Shown one piece after another: positions 22,984-30,753 of a DNA stretch of 30,823 nucleotides (position 1 is the first letter of the stretch; the number at the start of each line of letters is the position of its first letter). The stretch is taken from positions 1 through 30,823 of the forward strand of contig CAYUZX010000041.1 in assembly GCA_964449285.1 (NCBI GenBank), read 5' to 3'. The translations under genes and the position numbers were made by a program. This DNA comes from QYOJ01 sp964449285. GTDB lineage: Bacteria > Bacteroidota > Bacteroidia > Bacteroidales > FEN-979. The notes under the pieces were generated by a model. It saw only the letters and a program-made list of their open reading frames with translations. It ran no database searches and was not told the DNA's origin.

Positions 22984-25293
22984 TCAAATAGATTTTCTCT
23001 TCAACCGCAAACTGTTGGTGACGACGCTCACCGAGCTGAATGCCATGGCGGCACCTGCGATCATGGGATTGAGTAGGAAGCCGAAAACCGGATACAGGAC
23101 TCCGGCAGCAATAGGTATGCTTATAGAGTTGTAAAAGAAGGCCCAGAAGAGATTTTGCTTGATGGTGCGATTTGTAGCATGTGAAAGACGAATGGCACTC
23201 ACAAGTTTCTGGAGATCACCCTTGATCAGAATCATTTGTGCGCTCTCAATGGCTATGTCGGTGCCCGGGCCCATTGCTATTCCGATGTCGGCCAATGCCA
23301 ATGCCGGGGAGTCGTTGATCCCGTCGCCAGCCATGGCCACCCTCTTCCCCTGCTCCTTTAAGGCTTTGATATAGTCAGCTTTACCGACAGGTGTAGCTTC
23401 TGCCTTATAAAAATCAATGCCGGCCTGGGATGCGATGTGCGAAGCGATGGCCACACTGTCGCCGGTAAGCATGTGTACCTCCAGCCCAATCTTTTTTAAC
23501 TCCGCGATGGCAGCCGATGAACTCTCTTTGATGGTATCGGCCACAGCAACAAGGGCTACAACATTTCGTGCCCGGGCAATGTAGATGATTGATCGTGCTT
23601 CTTTCCTGAGCCGGGCTTCTTCAATGAGTAAATCTCCTTCAAGAATGCAGTTATTCTCCTGAATGTAGGATTTGCTTCCTATATAATAATTGTCCTTATT
23701 GTAAAAAGCCGATACCCCTTTCCCGGTATGACTTTCAAACCCCACGACTTCATCCTTTGAATCGGAAGACTGATTGTTGAAATAATCGACAAGGGCAGCC
23801 GCAAACGGATGTTCGGAGAGACGCTCGATGGATACAATAGCGTTCGATACCTCAGTCATGGATACCGGATGCCAGATGCCAGATGCCAGATGCAGGATCT
23901 CATCTTTCTGCCAACTGCCAACTGCCAACTGCCGACTCTTTTCCCACACCACCTCCACCACCGCCGGCTTCCCTTCTGTGATTGTCCCGGTTTTATCAAA
24001 AACAATGGTGTCAACCTCGCAAATGGTCTCTAAACTGGTTGCATCCCTTATCAGGATTCCGTGTTCGGCCGCCTTACCCAATCCAACTATCAGGGCTGTT
24101 GGAGTGGCAAGACCCATGGCACAAGGGCAAGCGATAATTAGGACCGTGACGGCTGCGACAATGGCAAGCTGGAGACTGGATCCAGGATGCTGGATGCCGG
24201 ATGCCGGATACCAGATGAGCCATGAGAAAAATGTCATGATGGCGATTCCAATTACAACTGGGACGAAGATAGAGGCGATCTTGTCAACGCGTTGCTGGAT
24301 GGGAGCTTTGCTTCCCTGGGCCTCCTGAACCAGCCGGATGATCTGAGCAAGCATGGTTTCACTACCCACTTTTTCGGCTTTTACCCGTAAACTACCGGTC
24401 TGATTGATGGTAGCTCCTATCACCGGATCACCGGATCGTTTTGTTACCGGAATTGATTCCCCTGTGATCATGCTTTCATCCACTGCACTATGGCCGGCTA
24501 TCACAACACCATCCACAGGAATTTTCTCACCCGGACGAATCAACAGGATATCCCCCTGTTTCACCTCGGAAATAGGGACCTCCATCTCTTTCCCATCCCT
24601 TTCCACCCGGGCAAACTTTACTCCGAGATTCATTAGCTTCCGGATGGCAGAACCGGTTCGTTGTTTCGCACGCTCTTCAAAATACCTCCCAAGCAGGATG
24701 AAGGAGATGATCACTACAGCTGCTTCATAATAGACATGTGGTTCAAGACCTCTTGAGAGCAGCCAGGAAGGAAAAATCGTGTTGAAAGTACTGAAAAGAA
24801 AAGCCACTCCGGTTCCCAACGCAACCAGGGTATCCATATTGGCAGAGAGGTGCAGAAGTCGTTTCCATGCAATGATATAGAAATCACGGCCAAACCAGGC
24901 CAGAACAGGGATGGAGAGCCCCATCATGATCCAGTTGGCATAGGGAATCTGATGGTGGAAGAACATGGCGATCAGAAAAACAGGGACAGAAAAAAGTACG
25001 GAAAAGGTCGTATTGAAACGTAATTGTTTCAACCGTTTGCTCTCCGATTCCTCCTCCTGCTCAACAGTTATCCCTGAAGCGGTGATCAGCTCATAGCCAA
25101 TGTCTTTGATTGCTTGCTCCATCACCTTCTTCGACACCAGATCAGGGTCAAACTCTACAATCACATTGCTGGCAGCAAAGTTGACATTAGCAGAATGAAC
25201 CCCCTCCAGCGACCCAAGCATACTCTGTACGCTGGATGCACATGAAGCACACGACATACCCTCTACCCGATATATTTCCTTATTGATTGCCAT
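22984..25293 (-). CDS. copA: Copper-exporting P1B-type ATPase
   Basis: A 769-residue inner-membrane pump that exports Cu+ using ATP. One N-terminal heavy-metal domain carries GMSCASCASS (Cys15, Cys18). The membrane part has the P1B metal site CPC (389-391) in IIACPCAMGLATPT. The actuator has TGES, the phosphorylation site is Asp433 in FDKTGTIT, and the hinge is GDGINDSPAL near 655-664. The protein carries extra segments encoded by in-frame heptameric repeats: about residues 358-372 in the loop before the CPC helix, and about 453-478 in the nucleotide-binding domain around DEIL. The catalytic motifs are intact, so it is probably functional. No copper regulator or chaperone is seen nearby. Confidence 0.95.
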   Translation of the reverse strand: MAINKEIYRVEGMSCASCASSVQSMLGSLEGVHSANVNFAASNVIVEFDPDLVSKKVMEQAIKDIGYELITASGITVEQEEESESKRLKQLRFNTTFSVLFSVPVFLIAMFFHHQIPYANWIMMGLSIPVLAWFGRDFYIIAWKRLLHLSANMDTLVALGTGVAFLFSTFNTIFPSWLLSRGLEPHVYYEAAVVIISFILLGRYFEERAKQRTGSAIRKLMNLGVKFARVERDGKEMEVPISEVKQGDILLIRPGEKIPVDGVVIAGHSAVDESMITGESIPVTKRSGDPVIGATINQTGSLRVKAEKVGSETMLAQIIRLVQEAQGSKAPIQQRVDKIASIFVPVVIGIAIMTFFSWLIWYPASGIQHPGSSLQLAIVAAVTVLIIACPCAMGLATPTALIVGLGKAAEHGILIRDATSLETICEVDTIVFDKTGTITEGKPAVVEVVWEKSRQLAVGSWQKDEILHLASGIWHPVSMTEVSNAIVSIERLSEHPFAAALVDYFNNQSSDSKDEVVGFESHTGKGVSAFYNKDNYYIGSKSYIQENNCILEGDLLIEEARLRKEARSIIYIARARNVVALVAVADTIKESSSAAIAELKKIGLEVHMLTGDSVAIASHIASQAGIDFYKAEATPVGKADYIKALKEQGKRVAMAGDGINDSPALALADIGIAMGPGTDIAIESAQMILIKGDLQKLVSAIRLSHATNRTIKQNLFWAFFYNSISIPIAAGVLYPVFGFLLNPMIAGAAMAFSSVSVVTNSLRLKRKSI
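23861..23902. repeat. In-frame heptameric array A inside copA
   Basis: Six 7-bp units in 42 bp on the plus strand: GATACCG, GATGCCA three times, GATGCAG and GATCTCA. The copA reading frame passes through without a stop, and the encoded segment HLASGIWHP lies in the nucleotide-binding domain between DEIL and the SEHP motif. Confidence 0.85.
23908..23935. repeat. In-frame heptameric array B inside copA
   Basis: Four 7-bp units on the plus strand: CTGCCAA three times and CTGCCGA. It lies 5 bp from array A; the two arrays plus spacer span exactly 75 bp (25 codons). The encoded peptide is RQLAVGSWQ, absent from ordinary copper ATPases at this point. Confidence 0.85.
24178..24219. repeat. In-frame heptameric array C inside copA
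   Basis: Six 7-bp units in 42 bp on the plus strand: GGATCCA, GGATGCT, GGATGCC twice, GGATACC and AGATGAG. The unit is the same as in array A in another register (GGATGCC/AGATGCC), 276 bp away. It encodes about WYPASGIQHPGSS in the extracytoplasmic loop before the CPC helix. Confidence 0.85.
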
Positions 25294-25300
25294 TTTTGTG

Positions 25301-25331
25301 CAAATTTAAACTAATTCCAAATAACTTACAA
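25301..25331 (-). promoter_or_regulatory. Predicted promoter of copA
   Basis: The minus strand has a perfect -7 box TAAATTTG (plus strand 25301-25308), with TTGT 19 bp upstream (25328-25331) as a partial -33 element. The box ends only 8 nt before the copA ATG (25293), so the transcript would be nearly leaderless if this promoter is used. Confidence 0.45.
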
Positions 25332-25363
25332 TTATCCAGATCAAGGCGCACCACAGTCAAGCT

Positions 25364-25495
25364 TCAACAGAAATCATTTAACGCAACAATGATACGTTCA
25401 TTCATCATGACAAAGTGTTGAACCTGAGTGGTTTTATGATTCAATGTAAGTTTGAGAAAATAGGTCCCGGGAACAACAAACAGTTCTGCACACAT
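25364..25495 (-). pseudogene. Possible small ORF or decayed gene remnant
   Basis: The gap 25294-25583 holds no clear gene. On the minus strand an ATG at 25495 opens a 43-codon frame ending in TGA at 25364. Its peptide contains ELFVVPGTYFLKLTLN followed by a hydrophobic FVMM, a beta-strand pattern like the C-terminal ends of secreted Bacteroidota proteins. The frame is open further upstream, into the TMEM175-like gene. On the plus strand an ATG at 25494 opens a 28-codon Lys/Glu-rich frame (MEVPELAKEEVTKE...). Both cannot easily be real. The most likely reading is a fragment of a lost gene, but either frame could be chance. Confidence 0.25.
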
Positions 25496-25583
25496 GGAAG
25501 TTCCTGAATTGGCTAAAGAGGAAGTAACCAAAGAAATGGATAAACAAAAGAAGGCGTTGAGAATTCTGGAGGAATGGTAAAAA

Positions 25584-26225
25584 TTACCTCTTTGATTTTC
25601 TGCTTATTATAGCAAAGATGATTATTCCCACGGGCAGTAAAAGAAGAGAGAGTTCCCAATAAGCTCCATTGATAAAGGTCACCACAGTTGCCAGAACAGC
25701 AACCAGGGGCTCCACAATCATCTCCCCGTTGATAGCTTTGACCTGGCCTTTTGTTACCTCCTTGTATATCAACCGATTGTTTTTGGAGGCATAAAACCAT
25801 CCCAGAAAGCCAAACAATCCAATGAAGAACATGTCGATATTGAAAAAGAGCTGAACATAAAAATCGTTACCAAACTGCATGCTCAGGGCATTTGGGTAAG
25901 GGGCAAGGGCAATGAAAAAGAGGTATATGATATTGATCCAGGTATAGGTGTTGTCTACCTTCACAATGTATTTCGACTGGTTTGCATTGGTATACCAGTA
26001 AAGTGCCATAAAAAGAAAGACCAGGAATGCCGTAAAGAGTTCAGAAGCTCTTGCCATGATAAATGCTTCCGGATCGAGGTCATAATCAACCCAGAATGCA
26101 GCATTGTTGAAGGTCAGCATCCCTGAGATGATGAATAGTACCATGGATACGGCAAACACAATGTCGGTGATCCGGTGAAGACGTTCCGGGGTCTGAATGA
26201 TGGTATTTTGCTTTTCAGAATTCAT
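25584..26225 (-). CDS. TMEM175-like (DUF1211) membrane protein, possible K+ channel
   Basis: A 213-residue membrane protein with about six hydrophobic helices. The ATG at 26225 was chosen because it gives a short soluble tail before the first helix; a start further upstream would run through the gap to the next gene. The first helix begins RITDIVFAVSMVLFI, like the R-x3-FSD-A-V-F-A-I motif of TMEM175 proteins, although here F-S-D is I-T-D. The middle segment YWYTNANQSKYIVKVDNTYTWINIIYLFFIALAPYPNA has the family pattern; written shorter, the recognisable parts are WINIIYLFFIALAPYP. Known bacterial TMEM175 proteins are K+ leak channels. It is the last of three genes with a START protein and a pore-loop K+ channel. 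Confidence 0.75.
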   Translation of the reverse strand: MNSEKQNTIIQTPERLHRITDIVFAVSMVLFIISGMLTFNNAAFWVDYDLDPEAFIMARASELFTAFLVFLFMALYWYTNANQSKYIVKVDNTYTWINIIYLFFIALAPYPNALSMQFGNDFYVQLFFNIDMFFIGLFGFLGWFYASKNNRLIYKEVTKGQVKAINGEMIVEPLVAVLATVVTFINGAYWELSLLLLPVGIIIFAIISRKSKR

Positions 26226-26244
26226 ATGATTGAATTTTATGGTT

Positions 26245-26886
26245 TTATTCTGTGTTTGCTTTTTTGGGGCTAATCCCAACCAGTCTTCCGATCATAATGG
26301 CGATATAGAGAACACCCAGAACAGATTCAATCATCACGATAACCTTGGCGATTTTATAAACAGGGAGGATATCTCCAAACCCAACGGTGGTGAGTGTCAC
26401 AAAACTGAAATAGATCATGTCGCCACTGATATCGGCTGATTCAGGCTTGTTGTATGTGATTGCTCCCGGATGAATTATCTCAATAAAACTGTAAAGGAAG
26501 CCAAACGCAATTCCTATCAATAGATAGACAGAGATTGCATTACTGATATCTGAAATAGAAATATTCTTTTTATTGATAATTATGATAAACAAAAGGATCG
26601 CATATGTGATGAAAAGGAGGGTCAGACTTAGATATTGTGCAGCCTGCATGGGCTGGCTGACAAAGATCAGGGTCACATAATCAAAGCCGATGATAACAAC
26701 ACTGGCAATCATCATGGTCCAGAATATTTTTCTTTGTTCAGATAGCACATACATGCATAACCCGGCAGTCACAGATAAAAAAATGAGCGATATCAACATG
26801 CCATGGGATACCTCTTCCAGAAAAGTATCCATGATCATCAGGATAACCAACGAAAAGACAAAGAGATGATTCTTTATAAATTTCAT
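26245..26886 (-). CDS. Potassium channel protein (pore-loop, Ion_trans_2)
   Basis: A 213-residue inner-membrane protein. About four hydrophobic helices (about 8-105) precede a two-helix pore module: helix at about 117-137, pore loop with selectivity filter TTVGFGD (166-172), and a final helix at about 180-203. The filter is canonical for K+ selectivity. There is no Arg/Lys-rich S4 helix, so voltage gating is unlikely, and no RCK or cyclic-nucleotide domain follows. The start overlaps the stop of the START-domain gene by 4 nt, and the TMEM175-like gene begins 19 bp downstream, so the three form a tight operon. Confidence 0.9.
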   Translation of the reverse strand: MKFIKNHLFVFSLVILMIMDTFLEEVSHGMLISLIFLSVTAGLCMYVLSEQRKIFWTMMIASVVIIGFDYVTLIFVSQPMQAAQYLSLTLLFITYAILLFIIIINKKNISISDISNAISVYLLIGIAFGFLYSFIEIIHPGAITYNKPESADISGDMIYFSFVTLTTVGFGDILPVYKIAKVIVMIESVLGVLYIAIMIGRLVGISPKKANTE

Positions 26887-27503
26887 TTGATGGATGATTT
26901 TTCTCTTGGAATCTCTACCCGTTTCTTTACCTCGCGCATGAGATTTAACGGAGTATCCGTGATCACCATGTTATACAACCAGGCAGGGACAATCCCTCCG
27001 GGATCAACAAATCCTTCAAGAGTGAGACGTTTCATTCCATCAGGAAGTGGTTCTATGGTCCATCGCTGCCAATAATTTTTTATCCTTATGACATCTGATT
27101 TCTCGGGAATCACATCTAACAACGGTTTGGCAAAGATGGTCTTTTTCCCGGTGAACGAATCTATCGTAACCCTGGCATCTGCACATAAATCACGGTCCTG
27201 AAGAGGCCATGGGACATCATAGACCAGGTAATACTGAGTAAGTACATTTTCTTCATGGGCAATTACCTGGAGCTCCTGAATATCATCATCCCACCAGTCG
27301 AAGTTCTTAACATTGCCAACCACCGTCCCGATCATCTCCATGGTGGAGTAAACCTCCATCACCCCTTTGAATGATTTTAACGGGCTTCCTTTTTCCTTCC
27401 GGGTAAATATTTTAATCCCGTCACGCTCTTTGATAAACTCCCAGGGTTGAGCAACAAGATGGGTGGTAAGCAAAAAGCTGAGTAGTATTAAAATGATCCT
27501 CAC
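26883..27503 (-). CDS. START-domain lipid-binding-like protein, exported
   Basis: A 206-residue protein with a signal peptide (about 1-18, ending HLVAQ) followed by one START domain. The opening WEFIKERDGIKIFTRKEKGS and the middle YYLVYDVPWPLQDRDLC are typical of bacterial START proteins, which have a helix-grip fold with a hydrophobic pocket. The export signal implies a periplasmic location. The start codon is GTG, with GGAG a few bases upstream as a possible ribosome binding site; no in-frame ATG is available upstream. It is the first gene of an operon with two probable potassium channels. Its ligand is unknown. The upstream gap (27504-27635) is AT-rich and shared with the divergent sigma factor gene. 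Confidence 0.88.
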   Translation of the reverse strand: MRIILILLSFLLTTHLVAQPWEFIKERDGIKIFTRKEKGSPLKSFKGVMEVYSTMEMIGTVVGNVKNFDWWDDDIQELQVIAHEENVLTQYYLVYDVPWPLQDRDLCADARVTIDSFTGKKTIFAKPLLDVIPEKSDVIRIKNYWQRWTIEPLPDGMKRLTLEGFVDPGGIVPAWLYNMVITDTPLNLMREVKKRVEIPREKSSIK

Positions 27504-27635
27504 GTCTCCATTACTTTTAGGGAGAAAATTTTATACAAAGTAACAGCAAAATTTTAAAAAATTATAATTAATGAATATTACTATTTTTACTTTCCGTGAT
27601 TTTCAACGTATTGTTTTAAGAGACGGAAAAATTGT

Positions 27636-28202
27636 ATGCAAGAGGCATTGCAGGAAAATATTCGTAACATTTTAAAAGGAGACCAGGAAGCCTTCAGCAC
27701 AATAGTGAAGTATTATCAACAACAGGCATTTGCCCTCACCTTCCGGATCCTGGGTGATGAAGAGGAGGCTAAAGATGCTGTACAGGAGGGCTTTATCAAA
27801 ATATGGCAACACATTGAAAGTTATAAACCTGCCAACAAATTTTCCTCCTGGATGTATCGGATTATGGCTAATTGCGCCATCGACAGAGTTAGGAAGATCC
27901 GGCGCCGAAATGAAGTTGCCATGGAAGCGTTTTCGGAAAAAATATCAAAAAATTATCTCGGTGACCCGGATGTCGCAATGGACAATAAAGAGATGGCCCG
28001 GATAATCAGGATTCTGGCAGGAAACCTTCCGGAAAAGCAACAACTGGTATTTATCCTGCGGGATATCCAGTGCATGGAATCAGCTGAAGTTCAGGTTATC
28101 CTTGGCCTCTCAGAAACCAATGTAAAAAGTAATCTTCATCACGCCCGGAAGTCAATTCGAGAAAAAATTGACCGTATTGTTCTATTTGAAAGGAGTCAAT
28201 AA
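27636..28202 (+). CDS. ECF-type RNA polymerase sigma factor
   Basis: A 188-residue sigma-70 family protein with only regions 2 and 4. Region 2 (about 10-85) contains RILGDEEEAKDAVQEGFIKI and FSSWMYRIMANCAID, the core-binding and -10 recognition segments. Region 4 (about 125-178) contains LPEKQQLVFILRDIQCMES and the HTH LGLSETNVKSNLHHARKS. It resembles the RpoE-like ECF group common in Bacteroidota. The stop codon overlaps the next start codon by one base (TAATG), which couples it to a likely anti-sigma factor; such coupling is typical of ECF operons. Confidence 0.95.
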   Translation: MQEALQENIRNILKGDQEAFSTIVKYYQQQAFALTFRILGDEEEAKDAVQEGFIKIWQHIESYKPANKFSSWMYRIMANCAIDRVRKIRRRNEVAMEAFSEKISKNYLGDPDVAMDNKEMARIIRILAGNLPEKQQLVFILRDIQCMESAEVQVILGLSETNVKSNLHHARKSIREKIDRIVLFERSQ

Positions 28203-28666
28203 TGAAAAACAGACAAGACGATGATACTGACGATCTGCTGGGATCTATTGTAACGGCTTTGCGAAAGAACGAACCACGTTTAAAAGACAGTGAAGAGATC
28301 CCTGATAAGGTCATACAATCTATTCAGCACATGCGTCAGCAAAAGTCTCCGGATGGCATTACCCGCTCTTCCCGAATCCGGTATCTGACCTATGCCCAGC
28401 GATTGCTCACAGCAGCATCTGTTTGCCTGTTAATTCTTTATGGAGCTGAAGAATTCATCGTAGTGAAGAAGCTGAACACACTGGAACAACAAACAGCGGC
28501 GGTCAGGATAGATCCCACTAACACCATCTTCAGGCGGCTGGTAAAAAGCGGCATAACGGTGACCACCCTTAAGCAGAGATTTCCAAATCGCTTGAAGCTA
28601 CTTGCAGCACAAGAGCACCTCTTCCAGAATCAAACTGTAGAATCATTAAAAAACTTATTACCATGA
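28202..28666 (+). CDS. Likely anti-sigma factor, single-pass membrane protein
   Basis: A 154-residue protein I cannot place by sequence family. It has an acidic cytoplasmic-looking N-terminus (MKNRQDDDTDDLLGSIV), one hydrophobic helix at about 66-82 (LLTAASVCLLILYG) and a C-terminal part of about 70 residues. The zinc anti-sigma motif (H-x3-C-x2-C) is absent. The call rests on position: translationally coupled to an ECF sigma gene, single membrane pass, N-terminal domain on the likely cytoplasmic side. It overlaps the following lipoprotein gene by 4 nt. Confidence 0.65.
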   Translation: MKNRQDDDTDDLLGSIVTALRKNEPRLKDSEEIPDKVIQSIQHMRQQKSPDGITRSSRIRYLTYAQRLLTAASVCLLILYGAEEFIVVKKLNTLEQQTAAVRIDPTNTIFRRLVKSGITVTTLKQRFPNRLKLLAAQEHLFQNQTVESLKNLLP

Positions 28667-29721
28667 AAACCCGTGAGATCCTGATAATTCTTTTCTTTGC
28701 CGTCCTTGTCTTCAGTGGATGCCGTGAAATCAGTGTCACCACCCAGGTGCACCGCGATGGGTCATTCACACGGATCATTCGCATCACCGGCGACTCTTCT
28801 TCTGTTTTCAAAGGTGACCTGCCTTACCCTATAGATTCAACCTGGGAGCAGGTCCTAATCCAAGATACAACCGGAGATTCAAAAAACGGGGATAACTATA
28901 TCCTCACATATACGAAAATATTTAAAGGCAGTGAGGACCTTATGACCCAGATCGAACTGGATACAAGTTGGCGGAAGCGATTGAACCGACAGATTGAAGT
29001 GAAAAACCGCTTTGGATTCTTCTATTCGTACCTTACTTTTCGGGAGGTATTTCAGCCAGCTAACCCTTTCACCTTCCTCTCATATAAGGATTACCTCTCC
29101 TCAGATGACTTATTGTGGTTATCCGGACAGAAAACTATCATCAACCCCTCGGATAGCAGCCGGTTTGATGAGGCAGAAGAAAAAGCCGAGAGGTTTGTTA
29201 CATCTTCTGTCACAGCGGAATTGGAACAAATCCTGGGAGATGGCATCATTCGATTGAATGATCCGACTCTCCTTCCCGGCGAGGTTACCCGGTTTCACGA
29301 CAGCATTAAGCGGTACGTGGAAGCCTGGGAATTTGACCAGCCTGAGAAATTCGTTGATCGGTTTCGTAAGTGGACCGGAAATCCCTCTGCATCCAAGTTG
29401 CTTGAACTCACCCCCCCGCTGTTTGATGATTTTAATAAAAAGCTTGCTTCCTTTAACAACCTGATCATGATGGAAACCTATTCCGAGACCGTGGAGATGC
29501 CCGGATTGATCATCGAAACCAACTCAGTGATGCTCAAGGGAAATCAGGTCAGCTGGGAGATCCAGCCACTGAACTTGCTGTTTGAGCCGTATGAGATGGT
29601 GGTGGAGTCGAGAGCAGTAAACAACTGGGCCTTTGTATTATCAGGGATCATCCTGTTACTGCTGATCGTTGTATTGATATTGAATGCATTGAAGGAGCGC
29701 AAGATCATGACCAGGAAATAA
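28663..29721 (+). CDS. Lipoprotein with C-terminal membrane helix, third gene of the ECF operon
   Basis: A 352-residue protein of unknown family. The N-terminus MKTREILIILFFAVLVFSGC ends in a lipobox with Cys20, so it should be a lipoprotein. A second hydrophobic helix lies near the C-terminus (about 322-343, FVLSGIILLLLIVVLILNAL) and is followed by the basic tail KERKIMTRK. With both a lipid anchor and a stop-transfer helix the 300-residue domain between them should face the periplasm while held at the inner membrane. The start overlaps the anti-sigma-like gene by 4 nt (ATGA). It may sense or transmit an envelope signal to the sigma pair; this is inference from context. Confidence 0.8.
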   Translation: MKTREILIILFFAVLVFSGCREISVTTQVHRDGSFTRIIRITGDSSSVFKGDLPYPIDSTWEQVLIQDTTGDSKNGDNYILTYTKIFKGSEDLMTQIELDTSWRKRLNRQIEVKNRFGFFYSYLTFREVFQPANPFTFLSYKDYLSSDDLLWLSGQKTIINPSDSSRFDEAEEKAERFVTSSVTAELEQILGDGIIRLNDPTLLPGEVTRFHDSIKRYVEAWEFDQPEKFVDRFRKWTGNPSASKLLELTPPLFDDFNKKLASFNNLIMMETYSETVEMPGLIIETNSVMLKGNQVSWEIQPLNLLFEPYEMVVESRAVNNWAFVLSGIILLLLIVVLILNALKERKIMTRK

Positions 29722-29735
29722 ACATGAAGTTTCTC

Positions 29736-30368
29736 CTACTTCTTGTCCATTTTTTTCGTTAAAAACTCTGTCAACTTCTCATTCGAACTTGCCAAATCGG
29801 TATACTGTTGCTGAAAACTCCGTAAAAATTTCAGATACCATTTATATTGGGGCTTTAACGCTTTCGTCCAAAGATTGTAGAATTCGCTTTTCGGTCGTTC
29901 CATTGCTGGGATGAGGAATTCCCTTGCATAGATTTCCCCTTTATTTAAAAGGGCCAAGGTATTGAGCTTGCTTGTCTCGTACTGATCAATCATCTGAGTG
30001 GTTTCAAAATCCAGGACATCGGTGCCTCCCGAAGCCAGGATAGCTTCCCACACGCGAGTGTTCACAGAGGATGTAAAGAAAATGGGGACTCCAAGAATAT
30101 CCGGCATCTCGCCATTTTTGTATCCTGTCATGAATTCATTCACTACACTGTCAAAAACGAGCTGTTCCTGATCAATCTGTTTCTTTTCCATGTCGCATTC
30201 AGCAAGAAAAAAATCATAGATCGCTCTGGCTTTTTTTTCATTTCTGAGAGTGCCCTGATAGTTATCAAGTAAGAATGCTCCATAAACTCCAAGAAAAACT
30301 ATGAGCAATTCAAACAGCCACCAAAGGGGATTTCCGGATGATCGTTTTTCTCTGATTCTCATATTCAT
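29736..30368 (-). CDS. Hypothetical membrane-anchored protein
   Basis: A 210-residue protein. A basic N-terminus (MNMRIREKRSSG) precedes one membrane helix at about 15-35 (WLFELLIVFLGVYGAFLLDN). The remainder is soluble, mostly helical and rich in charged residues. The helix with a following Asn-rich turn is like a group of Bacteroidota proteins that begin with a similar single helix (DUF6090-like), but I am not certain of the family. An ATG at 30362 is an equally possible start. It converges on the ECF lipoprotein gene with a 14-bp gap and is divergent from the small membrane protein at 30463. Confidence 0.75.
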   Translation of the reverse strand: MNMRIREKRSSGNPLWWLFELLIVFLGVYGAFLLDNYQGTLRNEKKARAIYDFFLAECDMEKKQIDQEQLVFDSVVNEFMTGYKNGEMPDILGVPIFFTSSVNTRVWEAILASGGTDVLDFETTQMIDQYETSKLNTLALLNKGEIYAREFLIPAMERPKSEFYNLWTKALKPQYKWYLKFLRSFQQQYTDLASSNEKLTEFLTKKMDKK

Positions 30369-30462
30369 ATGTGTTTAATGCTGCCAAAAATAAAAATTCT
30401 AACTATAAGAACAACAGAAATTACTGAATTGTCTATATTCGCATGTTCCTAAATTTCATATT

Positions 30463-30753
30463 ATGAACTATTCCAAAATTAACAGATGGTTGCCGCTTTT
30501 TCTCATAGCGGTATTCATGCTCTTCTCCTGTGTTCCGGGAAATGAAAAATTTGATGTTGATCCGGCAGGGTTCTGGATGGGATTATGGCATGGATTTATC
30601 TCCCTGATAACCTTCTTCATCAGCTTGTTTAACAACAAAGTAGGCATCTATGAAGTAGCCAACTCCGGATGGCCTTATAACCTGGGATTTATCCTGGGCA
30701 TCATGATCTTCTATGGTGGCAGCTCTAAATCGAGTTGTAAGAAGTGGAGGTAA
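30463..30753 (+). CDS. Small conserved membrane protein
   Basis: A 96-residue protein with an N-terminal hydrophobic segment ending in a possible lipobox (MLFSCVPG, Cys23), and two further hydrophobic stretches (about 40-58 and 72-86). The segment GFWMGLWHGFISLITFFISL and the later GFILGIMIFYGG recur, as far as I recall, in a small uncharacterised protein family of Bacteroidota and other bacteria. The function is unknown. A weak -7-like box (TATATTCG, 30434-30441) lies upstream. No gene is seen in the remaining 70 bases of the window. Confidence 0.75.
   Translation: MNYSKINRWLPLFLIAVFMLFSCVPGNEKFDVDPAGFWMGLWHGFISLITFFISLFNNKVGIYEVANSGWPYNLGFILGIMIFYGGSSKSSCKKWR

Noticed and set aside
23861..24219. 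CRISPR-like array in the copper ATPase region
   Set aside because: The repeats are contiguous 7-bp units without spacers and lie within a coding gene; no cas genes are present.
22984..25293. copA as a pseudogene because of repeat insertions
   Set aside because: The frame is open from end to end and all metal-binding, phosphorylation and hinge motifs are intact.
25576..25588. Inverted repeat GGTAAAAATTACC as a terminator of the channel operon
   Set aside because: The stem is only five A/T-rich base pairs, overlaps the stop codon and has no T-run after it.
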